This document shows positions 1 through 11,764 of a DNA stretch of 64,000 nucleotides, one piece after another (position 1 is the first letter of the stretch; the number at the start of each line of letters is the position of its first letter). The DNA lies in contig CP136066.1 in NCBI GenBank assembly GCA_032622095.1, positions 117,575,319 to 117,639,318 on the forward strand. The letters are read 5' to 3'. The translations under genes and the position numbers were made by a program. Source of the DNA: Siphonodentalium dalli (lineage: Eukaryota > Mollusca > Scaphopoda > Gadilida > Siphonodentaliidae). Under the pieces are notes generated by a model. It did no database searches. It was not told the origin of the DNA and saw nothing but the letters and a program-made list of their open reading frames with translations.

Positions 1-911
1 TGATACTAACTCGTTTTGTTCTAAATCGATTTGTTTTCTGAATACCATATAGCTGTGACCGGGGAAATAATAGAATTCATTTGGTAAAGCAAAGGTGTGA
101 AAGACACATTGTTAACACCAATGTGGCGTGTGTGATTGAGTGTACATCGCTCATGTTCCATGTAAAAATGGCTGAGATTAAATCATCATTGATTCAATAT
201 GACAATTCATTCTGGAGGGTTGTAATTTCGCCTTACCATTTTCGACCGTTAGTAATTCAACATAGTACATTTCAATACTTCCAATAATAATTGACGAAAA
301 TACACGCCTGTCATATACTCAATAACTTCATATAGAGATAAGTAAAGAATAAACGCTCTTTATTATTTATGTAAAAAGTAATGGTGTCTATTTTCAGGTA
401 TGACGCTTATATGAACTGCGTCCGTTAAACACTGGAATGTATGCATTCATACCGTTGGTCACAATGTCCAACATTACAGCGACTGTCCATACACATATAA
501 TTGGTATAAAGCTATTTCTAAACATCGATTAATAAATTCATGAAAAATATTTGAACAAAAAAATAACGAAAGATATTACGAGCAAATAATTTAACATTCG
601 ATATTTTTTAATATCGAGATTATGAGAAACCGAAAAAACTCGTTATAAATTTTTTATTTAACCTTTTTTTTTAGAGAAATAATTTTGAGGGTTTTGAAAT
701 TTTTTCTTTTTTTGAAATTTGGAGGTTTTGAATTTTTTTGTGGAAAAAATTAATTTTAGGGTTTTTGAAATTTTTTGGAAAAAATAAATTTTTGAAGTTT
801 TGAATTTTTTTTTTTGGGTTTTTGATATTTTAGGAATATTTTAGTACAACCAATTTTAGACCCAAAGATTCTATTTTTAGATGTGGGTCTAACGAGACAT
901 CTATTCTTCTC
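1..911. repeat. Diverged copy of the outer arm of the large palindrome, ending at the same terminus
   Basis: This stretch matches 22,989-23,848 (right arm of the palindrome) in the same orientation, with many substitutions and small indels. Shared landmarks are the opening tgatactaac, a run of T/A-rich tracts at 640-830, and the terminus ctattcttctc ending at 911. After 911 the sequence diverges at once (atacacatg). The element body would lie to the left, outside the window. It shows that the palindrome arm end is a real element terminus used at another locus. Confidence 0.85.
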
Positions 912-2240
912 ATACACATGTAATCTGAGTTAATTATAATATCACATCAAGTTTTAAATGTACATGCAGCAACAGCCAATACGATGTTTTGGTTTACTTC
1001 TTCCTCACTTCATATCAATGATGTCCATATATAACGATTTAACTATATCAAAATGATTATTTAAAGCACCGGTATTCAACAAATTATAAAGAACAAATTA
1101 ACTGTGTTCTGTTTATATTTTGTCGTGATGGTCTCTAATCTACGCATATACATTAGGGACTGAAACTGTCATCAGATAATGTCTTTTACGATAAACCGTG
1201 GTGTGCGAATTTAATGTGCGTGAATTCAAAACTGAGCGAAAAATAGTACTGCGCGAATTTAAATACGAGTAAGGTATATATAACATAGTCGTATAAGAGC
1301 GACGTATTTTATCCCAAAGGGTTAAACAGATGCGGAGATTTAAACCAGAAACTTTTAGAAACGCAAACATGTTCGGTAGCGAAATATTTCACCGATAGAT
1401 CACTACGCTACCAATACGCCATACCGCATGGAATTCCAAAGAAGTAAGCAAAATAAAATAAAGCGACAAAGTATTTGGACAAATTGACAACATAATCATG
1501 AATCGCGAGAGTTTGGGAAAAATGTTAATTAGGCCACGAAGCGATTGGGATAACTCTTGAGCAGGAATGGGGAGAACTATATTTTTACACGTAGGGGTGA
1601 GCGGCGCGGTCGGTGTCAACTTTCTTTCCAACTTATCGATCGAAGAAGACGGTCACCAATTTTTGAAAACCCTCCCTCCCTCCCATTTTTCGTGGTTGTT
1701 GGAGAGCACACAGGGTTGATGTCTTTGCCCCCCCCCCCCCACCTTTCGGGGTTTGTTTTTGATGGCGGCGGTTATTGCGCCTCAAAAATTGTTAATTGTT
1801 TTTATTATTATTCATGTATCGGCTTCCTGTAATTATGTTTTGCTAAACAGGTAGCTAAAACCGCATTCCATTGTTTGTCTTTATTTTAACCCTGTGGGAT
1901 AAATATATCTTACATAATCATATGTATTATATTTCAAGAAAGGACTGTGCGCAATGTGGCGTATCAACAACAAGACAGTCAATGACTGTGTGGTCGCTCA
2001 CCAGACTGATAAGACTGATAAGACTGGGACTCTGGAGACCACAACAGTCAGAACTTTTCATAATCTCTTTAAAAGAAGTAGATCTAAACAGGATATGTGG
2101 CTAGAGAGAATTCACATATGTAGTTTGGTGAAAATCCACCTTGAAATTACCAACTGTACACTACTGATCACCCCCCTCATGACCGGGCTCCAGACTACCA
2201 AGTCTTAGTCTGGAATTTCACAACCGACACCTCAAACTTT
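912..2240. other. No gene recognised
   Basis: AT-rich low-copy sequence. It contains a poly-C run near 1,728-1,740 and a pyrimidine-rich patch at 1,660-1,750. The short open frames here have no recognisable motif, and I see no convincing exon. Confidence 0.5.
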
Positions 2241-3330
2241 CTCAATTGTTGGAAATTTCCAATCTCACAAGCGCCTTTTTATAAAACCATTTAGACATGT
2301 TTGAAGCCCAATTATCCATGGACCCAAAATCCATACATGTATGTCAGATTAATCAGTCAGGTGGTTCCAAGGTAGATGTTTTAATGAATTTGGTATTTCA
2401 ATGATCTTATTAGACACAAAAGTGTTAACTCCCCATAGCCCCGCCATTTATTGACATGTTGACCTCATTTTAACAAATCTTAATCTCAGTCACTAAAGGA
2501 TCCTCCATACTATATGTAAGCTAAATAGTCCAACCTCTCTTGAGAAGACATTTTAAGAATTACTATAGAGACATATATTTATGTCCCTGGTCCCACCCTA
2601 TTTAACCTGGTGACCCCATCTGAATAAATTTGAATCCCAGACACCAAAGAACCCTTCATACTAAATATCAGTAAAATAGACCTGATGGTCCTTGTGAAGG
2701 AAGCAAATTAAGAGGAAAAATGTCCTTCACTTGGCCCCTATTTGACCAGGTGACCCCATTTTAAAAATCTGAATTGCAGTCAAACAAGTACATTCCATGC
2801 TAAATAAGCCAACTAATTCTTGCAAACATTATTTTAAGAATTACTATATTTATGTCGCTGGCTCTGCCCTTATTTGACTTTGTGATCCCATTTTCACAAA
2901 TATGTCACCCAAGGTAATTTCATACCAAATATAAGCAAAATAGGCCAGTTGGTTCTTGCATAGAAGACATATCATGAATTACTATGGAGAGAAAGAACAA
3001 TGTAGCTGGCCTTGCTACTTGACCTGGTGACCCTGATTGAACAAATCTGAATCCCAATCACCAAAGGAGCCTCAATATTAAATATGTGCTAAATAGAGCT
3101 GTTGGTTCTTTCAAAGGACACTTTCAAGTTTGCCAAATATGCTCTAGTGAGGTGGCGAATGTGGGAGTGTTAAATGTCCTGTTGAAAGATTTGAACAATA
3201 CATATGATATATTGTTGTTGTAATTGGGAATTAATGACCTCCAGCAGATTTCCAGGGAATGTTTATAAAAATGTCGGATTTCACTTGATATGTGTAGGCA
3301 TACCCCGCATACAGTTAGAGCCAAAGTAAA
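2241..3330. repeat. Diverged tandem repeat, about 180 bp unit
   Basis: Successive units share the words gacctggtgacccc, aacaaatctgaatcccag, cttcatactaaatat, and aagaattactatagag at about 180 bp spacing. The same family recurs at 7,686-8,036 and 9,290-9,366. Repeats of this style are in my experience widespread in mollusc genomes; that attribution is from memory. No coding potential is seen. Confidence 0.75.
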
Positions 3331-3864
3331 TGCTTCTTATTAATGATTCTCTGTCAAGAATTTGAGTAAATATTATTTTTGGGACCAGGGTGGCAGAAGC
3401 AGTGAACTTGAGTGAAGAGGCAGGGGGCACAACCTTCAGAAATGTAATGGCATTAGTTTTTCAATTTTCAAAAAATGTTAATATATAATTGACCATGGAG
3501 TTAAATTCCAATTTTTTATTTTTTAAAAATATTTTAAGAAAAAACAATTTCACATTTTGTTTTAATTATTCTTTTATTTTTTAATACATGTATATAATTT
3601 TTTGTCTTTTGTTTTTGGTTAAAGCAGGGGGGGGGGCGTCGGAAAAAAATTCCAGGCACGTATGATCATTTTAATTTTTTAATTTCTTCCGTTTCCGGCC
3701 TTTTTTTCCAGGCAATTTTGGACACCCACCCTTTTTTTTCCGTTTCAGGAATTTTTTTCCGGTCAGTTTTGGACACCCACCCCCTAAATAGTTTATTGCG
3801 CGAGATTTTAATAGAACAGTGCATAATGAAGATAACGATACTATTTGAATTTATCATATACTAG
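3331..3864. other. AT-rich spacer with a short tandem duplication
   Basis: Mostly T/A-rich. At 3,690-3,785 a unit of about 62 bp containing ggacacccaccc and ttttttccgg occurs twice; read on the minus strand it yields a repeated GWVSK word, which I take as repeat-derived and not as protein. A poly-G run lies at 3,628-3,637. Confidence 0.5.
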
Positions 3865-3865
3865 C

Positions 3866-6640
3866 AGGGTTACCCGGCGTTGCCCAGGTTAATGTATGCT
3901 GTGGATATTTGTTGGGAATAGAGAATGCTCTTGCTTAAAGTGTTATACATTTTCTCATAAATTGTATATTCAAATAGCATCACAAAACATGATTATTACA
4001 GTCATGGGATATATAAAGTAGTGGCTCACCTTGTCAATTGTAATTCTGTTTATCACGATTAATCCGTTTCACCAATAATGAAGTATTTATTTATTTTCAA
4101 CCGCGTATACATTAGACGTTATAATATGATACATGAACATCATAAACACATTAGTTCGATAAAAGATGATAATTGGGTTTTACATATTGAGATGTATCAA
4201 TCAATCTAGTGGGTTGGACTAAGATCTCGAGGACACCTGGCTATCATATCTCCATGAAGATACAGATGATTCAAAAAAAATTCCAGGTGCTCCTCTGTTC
4301 ATGGTGCTATATATTGGCTAAGTATTCTTAGTTTAAACGAAATGTTGCTGCGCCATATATCAGCTACATGTGCCAGGCACAGAGCGAGATTTTGAGTTGT
4401 TTATGTCAGTCGATGAGTCTGTTCTAAAACCCTTGTCAGATGTCAGTATTGGTAGGATCCTGAAAAGTCTTGTGCTACTAACTGCATTTTCTTGTATATC
4501 AGAAGAAACTATATTTGACTGCACACTGTGACCACTATTTTTGAACAGGCCTTCCATATCTCTTGACAAATTGTAACTTTTTGTGGAAACTGTATTGAAT
4601 GGAACAGACTAAATTTTTGTATTATATATATGCAATCCTCTGACGGTTCGAGGTCTCTTATTTTACACGAATATATGTATCTCTTCAATAGAATGATACA
4701 TATACGTTTAATGCTTCTTCTAGTTATCTCTTTTTGCTAGCTCATTGTGTGAATGCCTTGATTGCCATTCCCATATACATATGACTGTTAAGAAGATATA
4801 ATTGTTCAAGTGACTTATGTGGGTCACCATATGTCGGGATTGTGAAATGTGAACGCCCAACTACTTAAAATGATATGGAGATGGCCTGGTGACTGTATAT
4901 AACTTATATGTGGATATCGGCGAATAGCAATCTTATCAATGATAGTGCATATCCGCTCGCCATCCGTGACGCAAACGACACCAAATGTGATTTAATTCAT
5001 GGTATATCATTAGAGAAAAACGTGTAGGAATTTGGTGGAATTTGGTTTATTAAATCAATTGTTGATGCAACGCTGACTCGAACAACGCCATATTGCGAAG
5101 GTGATTATGTATTCGTTTGGTGGAAATCAGCGACAAAACTATTTCACCATATTTTTTAAATTTCCCCTCCCACCAACAGCGTCATTTTAGAAAATTTTAA
5201 CCCGCACCATTATCTTCCTTGTAAAAAGTTACCCCTCTTAGAACGCCTTGGTGCCATCTCGATTGTACCGCGTGAAGTTATATATAGAACTCACACAGAC
5301 AGACAAAAAGACAGACAGACACCACGATTTTATTTCTTGTATCAGTTTTGGTGACCCTCTCGTCCCTATTTCGGACTCAAGCTGCACACACTAAGACTCA
5401 TTATAGATTAGAGGTGCATATATATGAAATTGGTGAAAATTGGCGAGTACACAAATTCGTATCAAATTTAAGGTCCCCATATCTCTCACCCATAGGGCAC
5501 CAATTTGGTGTATCTAAACCACACGATAAGATTCCTCGTATCACGGAGAAGAATGTGTATCAATCTGGTGGAAATCGGCACTAAACATATAGATATAATT
5601 TTTTGTGTCCCTCTCATCTCTATACACCACTGACTCGAATGGCCCCACTTGTGACATCCTTAAACCACACGATTATACTCCTGATATCATGGAGATGATT
5701 GTTTATAAGTTTGGTGATAATCGGCGACTAAACAATTTTTTTATCAAATTTGGTGCCAATCCCTCCCCTATCCATCTCTCATCCAAACAGCACCACTATG
5801 GCGTCTTTAAATCACGATTAGATTCCTCGTATCGTGGATAAGAACGTGTATCGATTTGGTGGAAATTGGCGCTAAAAATTGTGCATCAATTTTGGTGCCC
5901 TGTCCCTTTCAATGCAACCCTGACTCGAATGAAGCCACATTTGACAGATAAATGCCACACCATTAGACTCCTCATACCATGGGGATGATTTTGTATAAGT
6001 GTGGTGGCAATCGGCGACTTATTATCAAATTTAGTGCCCACCCCCTCCCAATCTCTCATCCAAAAACAACAATTTGGCGTTGTTAAATCGCACAATTAGA
6101 TTCCTTGTATCATGAAGAAGAATATATATCAATTTGGTGGAAATCGGCGCTAAAATAAGGTTTATCAATTTTGGTGCCCCTCTCCCCTCCCGTTCATCCC
6201 TGACTCAAACGACGCCACCTTTGACATATTTAAACCACACCGTTGGATTCTTCATATCATGGGGATGAGTATATGTAAGTTTCGTGGCAATCGGCGACAG
6301 AAAAATAAATCTGCCCCCCCCCCATTCCGGGCACCCCTGACGCGAACGGCGCGACTTTTGCCATATTTAAACCACGCCATTAGATTCCTCATATTATGGG
6401 GATGTTTATATATAAGTTTGGTGGCAATCGGCGACAAATTTTGTTTCTGCCCCTCCCCCTTTTCTGCACTTGACAACAACGGCGTCACTTTAGAAAATTC
6501 TAACCCCGACCATTATCTTTCTCGTAAAAGTCTCTTTGGCATCATCTAGATGGTCCCCTGTGAATTTCTATAGAACACAGACAGACAGACAGACAGACAG
6601 ACATTCGCAAATATAGATATAGAAGTGTCATTAATCAAGA
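3866..6640. repeat. Composite dispersed repeat ending in (GACA)n
   Basis: It opens with tagcagggttacccggcgtt near 3,872 and ends with a (GACA)n tract at 6,568-6,602. From about 4,950 on it holds five to six diverged units containing actcgaa, ccacaccattagattcctc, atcatggggatga, and gtggcaatcggcgac. A second (GACA)n-like tract at 5,291-5,320 ends a related unit, so the block is probably two nested members. No gene is seen. Confidence 0.65.
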
Positions 6641-7685
6641 AATATGTCAACATAATCACATTTCTAGGGATGGGCAGAGTGCCAAAGTTTTTATTAACTT
6701 TCATTTTCATAATATATAGTCACATGATCGAGTCACATAATCACATTTGAGTATTCTACAGACTACATGGTACAACACATTTCAGATTATTTGATATTTT
6801 GATATTTGCTATGTGATATATTGCTTGAACCAAATTGTTTATCAAAACATGTGGAAATACAACTGTTCGTACCTGTTCATCCCAGTTTGAAGAATAATGC
6901 TAATACCAAACATAACCATGATATACCCGCATGACTCTTCTTGGAGCATCTCAGTAACCAGAACTGAGGAAACATGTTATAGCGTGTAATGTCAGGCTAG
7001 TAGCCACTGCCTGAAGTAATAGGCTTCGTAATAATTGGGAATAACATATGGATGGATAGCCCAATCTCACTTCTTTTTTGCTCACGATATCAGTGACGAT
7101 ACAATCTTTGTTACTGTGATTAACATTACAAGCTGATCCACATTATTAAACTTGGAAAACAATTTGAAATTGTTCAAGCTGGCCCGGCTGGCCTTCAATT
7201 TATATGTTAAGATTTTATGTTTTACGTTGTCAAAAGTCTATTTTATTGCATTATTTATTATATCTTTATTTATATGGTCAAGTGTGCTTTCATTGTATTG
7301 CTTATTTTCAGCTGAGTTCTGCATAGTTATTCTTATTTTGTTGTATCAGCTGGTATCAGTAGATGGAATCCTGATTAAATTTTATTTTTCCAATAGTGGT
7401 ATTATAGTGCAGTTTCTTGTTCTATCAAGTTGAATTTGGGTTATTGTTGGCCATTGTGCAACTTTTGATAACCTCTATATATAGCATAGCATTGCTATTA
7501 ACTATATATGACCTGTTTCTGTTCAGAACACATCAAAATAAGACTAAATAGCAGAAATGGAAAACAAATTTGGCACATGGAAAAAACTGCTTTTCGGACC
7601 CGAGAGACACCCACCACACCATCATACGTGCCTGGAATTTTTTTCCTACCCCTCCCCTGGTTAAAGAGTTAAATCTAAAAAAAAA
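6641..7685. other. No gene recognised
   Basis: Low-copy AT-rich sequence. An open stretch at 7,152-7,433 encodes a hydrophobic peptide but begins and ends in AT-rich DNA and has no known motif. I regard it as chance. Confidence 0.45.
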
Positions 7686-8036
7686 AATTTGAGTTATGTC
7701 CCTGGCCCCGCCCACATTTGACCCAGTGACCTGATTTGAACAAATCTGAACCCCAGTCACCCAAGGATCCGTCATACCAAATATGAACCCATTGGGCCTA
7801 ATGGTATTTGAGAAGAAGTCATTTTAAGAATTACTATGGTGGGAAAGAGTTATGGCCCTGGCTTCGCAACTATTTGACCCAGTGACCTCATTTGAACAAA
7901 TCTGAATGAGAGCACATAGGGAACATCCACACCAAATTTGAACCCATTCGGTCTTATGGTTCCAGAGGAGAATACGGACGAGAAGTGATGACTATAGCTC
8001 CACCGGAGACTTCGTCTCATGTGAGCTAAAAACAAC
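7686..8036. repeat. Two more units of the ~180 bp repeat family
   Basis: It shares tttgacccagtgacc, tttgaacaaatctgaa and aagaattactatgg with 2,241-3,330. It ends in a small hairpin-like tail near 8,005-8,030 (accggagacttcgtctcatgt). Confidence 0.75.
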
Positions 8037-9289
8037 TAAAGCATGGACACAAACACAGAAAACAGCCAGATATTTTAATTCTGCCTATTTGGAAAACAAC
8101 ACACAGAATGAAAACATTGACCTATGTCAGTGACCCTTGTAAGAAGGAAAGGGACCAATCATTTCACTCTGGTTTTTGGCCAATAATAAACATAGTGTGT
8201 CTAATCAATACATGTCAAACTATGAAGTTTGTAATTGCTAGAAATGTTGAATATCAGATAAAATGAATAACATGGTCATTAACTTCTCATCAAAATTGGA
8301 AATAGCAGGCTGCATGGTATTAAGCCACAGTATCAGAATTAGTTAAAATAGCAAGGTAAACTAGCCTTGTTTATGTTTGTAGCTGTCAACTATAATTACT
8401 TTAACCATTTCCATACTAAAGTATCATTAATGAGTTATCCCATAAGAAATGTTCAAGATAATTAGTTCAACAAGGGACTATATATTGTGTGTTGAACTTA
8501 TTATCTATCTGTTGTCTGCTTTTGTCACTTTAACATCCCTCCAAATCAATAATAGATCATTCCAATGACACTTTTTAACTGAATCTGAGAATCCATTTAA
8601 TATAGAAAGGGTTATAATTATCTGGGGCTGTATAGATATATATTTGTAAGTACAAGAGAGATCATTCTGTCAAGAATTCAACAAAATATTTTTGGTCCAA
8701 TGGTAGTGAAAACGGAGTGAAGGGCAAATGGGGGCCAACCTTCAAAAGGGCGTTCCCCTATCCCAATTAAAATTAAGCATTGGTGGGGCAGCCCCTGCAC
8801 ACCTCCATGCTGTCACCGCTGTTTGGGACTTTCAAACAAATCCGGATTCCAGTCATTCGAGCTCTGGGTAAACCTGGGGATGTCATAATGGTGAGTTTTT
8901 TTCTCAAATAATTTGTTTAAAAGAAGTATTAACATTTAGGGGGCAGCCACTGCATACATCCCTGATGTCACCCCTGTTTTGTGACTTTCAAACAAATTTC
9001 GACCCAGTCATTGTGGTTCTGGGTAAACCTGGGGATGTGGACACTAATTACTTTTAATGACCACAGATCAGAGATGTTGGGCTATTCACACAGACATGTC
9101 AAGTATAATACAGCCATGTAGTCAATATCATTTAATGGCAGGGACCTGGGTGCAGGGGGGTTGTGGGAGGGAATGTAAACAAAAAATCAAAAGTTAAATG
9201 AAAAAAAGTTATTTGAATTTTTTTTTCATTTTAAATTTGAATTTTTTTTATTTTATTTTCTTATTGAGCAAAGATTTAAATTTAATTTT
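8037..9289. other. No gene; small tandem duplication inside
   Basis: At about 8,786 and 8,940 there are two ~155 bp copies sharing ggggcagcc, gactttcaaacaaat and tctgggtaaacctggggatg. The rest is AT-rich with a T-rich run near 9,215-9,298. No coding region is supported. Confidence 0.55.
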
Positions 9290-9366
9290 TTTTTTTTTAA
9301 AGAGTTATGTTCCTGGCTCTGCCCACATTTGACCCAGTCACCCCATTTGAACAAATCTGAACCGAA
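9290..9366. repeat. Fragment of the ~180 bp repeat family
   Basis: It carries ctggctctgcccacatttg, tgacccagtcaccccatttg and aacaaatctgaacc, as in 7,686-8,036, then breaks off. Confidence 0.7.
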
Positions 9367-10710
9367 GAAGCGGGCTAGCATCACCGATTCATCCTCGGTC
9401 TGATTAGGCTTTAACAGCCATGTGAAACCTATGAACAGATTGAGGTTCTACAGTTGAAGTTTGTAATGCACACCCATTGAGCACCTCAATTATGCATTTT
9501 ATCTTCTGCTAATTAGGGGGACATAGAAACTGAACAGTAGGGAAAAAGTCAAAAAGTAATTAAAACAAAATTTCAATTTGATACTTAAGATACTTCCCAG
9601 AAGATTATGCCTAAGCATAATTAGGTCCCTGGAGGGTGTATTTGGTGATGCTAGCCTGCTGTACGGGGTAGCAACACTAAATTCACCCCCTGGGGACCTC
9701 ATTCTGCAAATATCAGTAGCGGGGAGTAGCGGGGGGTCTGGGCCATGTGGGAGGGGGGATGGGTAATAGAATGTTTCCGTAATTTCATTAAAGATTAAAA
9801 TTTCACAACTCTGCAGATGTTATAATGGTGTCACTTTTTTCAAATTTTATAACATGTTTAAAATATAATAATTTGTTTGTTAAATTGAACAAGGTGAAAA
9901 TTCCAAAAATCTGAATTTAAATTCGATCACATTCAGGTTTATTCGAACCCGAATAAAGCTAGCGGCTTCTTTTGAGAAAAAAAAAACAGCCCTTTTCAGG
10001 GCCATTTAATTTTTACTTAAGAATACTCGAACACTGCTATCGAAAAGTGAAAAAATACACATGATTTACTAAGGCTCTTGCATCCAAAAGTCAATAGTCG
10101 AACATTCAACGATCAAATAAAAAATAACGCACTGTTTTCCCATGGTATATTTTTCTATCCACACCCCATGCTCAAATTAAAGTATATCTTAAAGGGGTAC
10201 TGTACGCCAATTTCATTAAATTACGGTAACAATTGCGATCTAATATCAATATTATATTTTAAAATAACGTATTTGAGTCGACGATGTCTACTGAAAACGT
10301 TCCGGTTAACAGGCTATCATAAAAGTCAAATTGAATTATTTAATATAAATGAATTTATGGCTGGAGTCATAAAATGGCGAATTATGCCATTACGAGTTAC
10401 CGTTCTTGAAATCTCACATGTTGGGTGTCTTTTATCGACGGCCGTTTACGAGGAACATTATTGAGTTGCGAACAAAACATGTTACATGCAAAAGGAAGTC
10501 CCGCTATAACCAATTTGGAGAAAAAAAGAGACCAGATTCATAAAGCGTTTTTAAAAGTATTTTATAGGGGGTGAGATTGTTCGATGGAAGAGATTGCAGG
10601 CATCAATTGAACTTCCGATTCTTCCTGCAACCTGCGTCTTTTCCGGTGAAGGTCAAAAACATGGCGCGTAGTTTGAAATCGTAAATATTTTATTTCCAAG
10701 ATCAATATTT
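9367..10710. other. No gene recognised
   Basis: A 128-residue open frame lies on the plus strand at 10,078-10,464. It has no motif I recognise and begins inside AT-rich DNA beside the dispersed-repeat word aaaggggtactgtacgcc, so I do not call it a gene. No downstream exon of the GMC oxidoreductase could be found here by eye, although one should lie to the left of 11,143. Confidence 0.4.
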
Positions 10711-10714
10711 TCGT

Positions 10715-11065
10715 CGCTAAATTAGGTTTATACGAAACTCATTCGCAAGCCAGATCCGGCCGGATATTTTTACCGGAGTTATTAGACTTTGTTTATTATT
10801 TTTGTCGAATTTACCAAATAGCAAATAGACGACGTCACAGGGCTCATATCCACAAATCTCAACGGATTTCAAAGATATTAGGTATATGAGTTCACTTGAC
10901 CAGTATCTAGAACGAGTTCGCAAACCAGGTCCGCCGGATATTTTAAGCGGACTTATTGGACTTTGTTTATTTTTGTGTGTGCAAATGGACGACGTCACAG
11001 GGCTCATTTCCACAAATGTCAACGGATTTAAAAGATTTTTGGTATATGAGTTCACATGACAACGA
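10715..11065. repeat. Two-copy tandem repeat, about 155 bp unit
   Basis: Copies at about 10,735-10,890 and 10,905-11,060 share cgagttcgcaa, ggatatttta, ggactttgtttat, gacgacgtcacagggctcat and ggtatatgagttcac. Confidence 0.75.
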
Positions 11066-11142
11066 AATTAAATATCATGTGATTTAATATCGGCCGACGA
11101 TCCACGAGATATAAAAGAACTTATATAAATACATAATTATAC

Positions 11143-11332
11143 CTGCAACCAAAGAAGTTACATCATCTTTCTCTTTGAGTAACTGTGGGTCTATCAGAGG
11201 ATAATCAAATGCGTCGTTGCTTTTAAGTCTCAACGTTCCAGAACTTTTTGGATTGAGCAAGGATGCTGCAATGAAAAATCCAATCGCCCCCGCAGGAACT
11301 TCTTCTGGCATCGTCAAGGAATAGTTCAGAGC
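11143..11332 (-). CDS. GMC-family oxidoreductase, C-terminal-domain exon
   Basis: Internal exon of a glucose/choline-dehydrogenase-like flavoprotein that oxidises an alcohol substrate using FAD. On the minus strand the acceptor is ttcacag before 11,332 and the donor is GTATAA after 11,143. The exon is 190 bp, starting in phase 0 and ending in phase 1. The encoded segment contains AASLLNPKSSGTLRLKS, then YPLIDPQLL and DDVTSLVAG. This matches the GMC C-terminal block in which LL.P.S.G...L.S precedes P.IDP. and DV..LV.G. Its phase matches the exon at 26,314-26,468 exactly. The next exon, which should carry the active-site histidine region, was not found in the window. I recognise the family but not the specific enzyme. 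Confidence 0.88.
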
Positions 11333-11764
11333 CTGTGAATGTATAAGAACAAAATCCGCAATAATAATTTGTAAAAGTCTTTCTGTGCGCGGGTCATCTG
11401 AAATGAAACCTCAAATTAAATAATCTTATTGGGGAGTGAAAACATATTGTGCACTTAATTCAAATACAATTGAACCAAACTGAGCAGTGATGTTGTGTAC
11501 ACCCGTCGTGTACCTCATATAATACATATATAGCCTATATATATCACGAGGTGAATCGCGACGCGATCAGGCGTACAAGTTTGCGGTTTTTATATACTAA
11601 TTCAGAACTCGAGAACCCTTTGACCGATTAGGCTGAATCGTGGTATGTGGAACTATTTTGACCCGGGGAATATTTATACGCTACAGACAAGTTCGTGCTG
11701 AGTGATCTTGACCTTCAAGCACTTGACATTGAACGCGTATTCCGTGGAGTAATGGGGATATCCA

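Noticed and set aside
8699-8720. tggtccaatggtagtg resembling a tRNA A-box
   Set aside because: No B-box at the right distance and no cloverleaf; not called a tRNA or SINE.
10078-10464. 128-residue plus-strand frame
   Set aside because: No motif, AT-rich, overlaps a dispersed-repeat word; not enough to call a gene.
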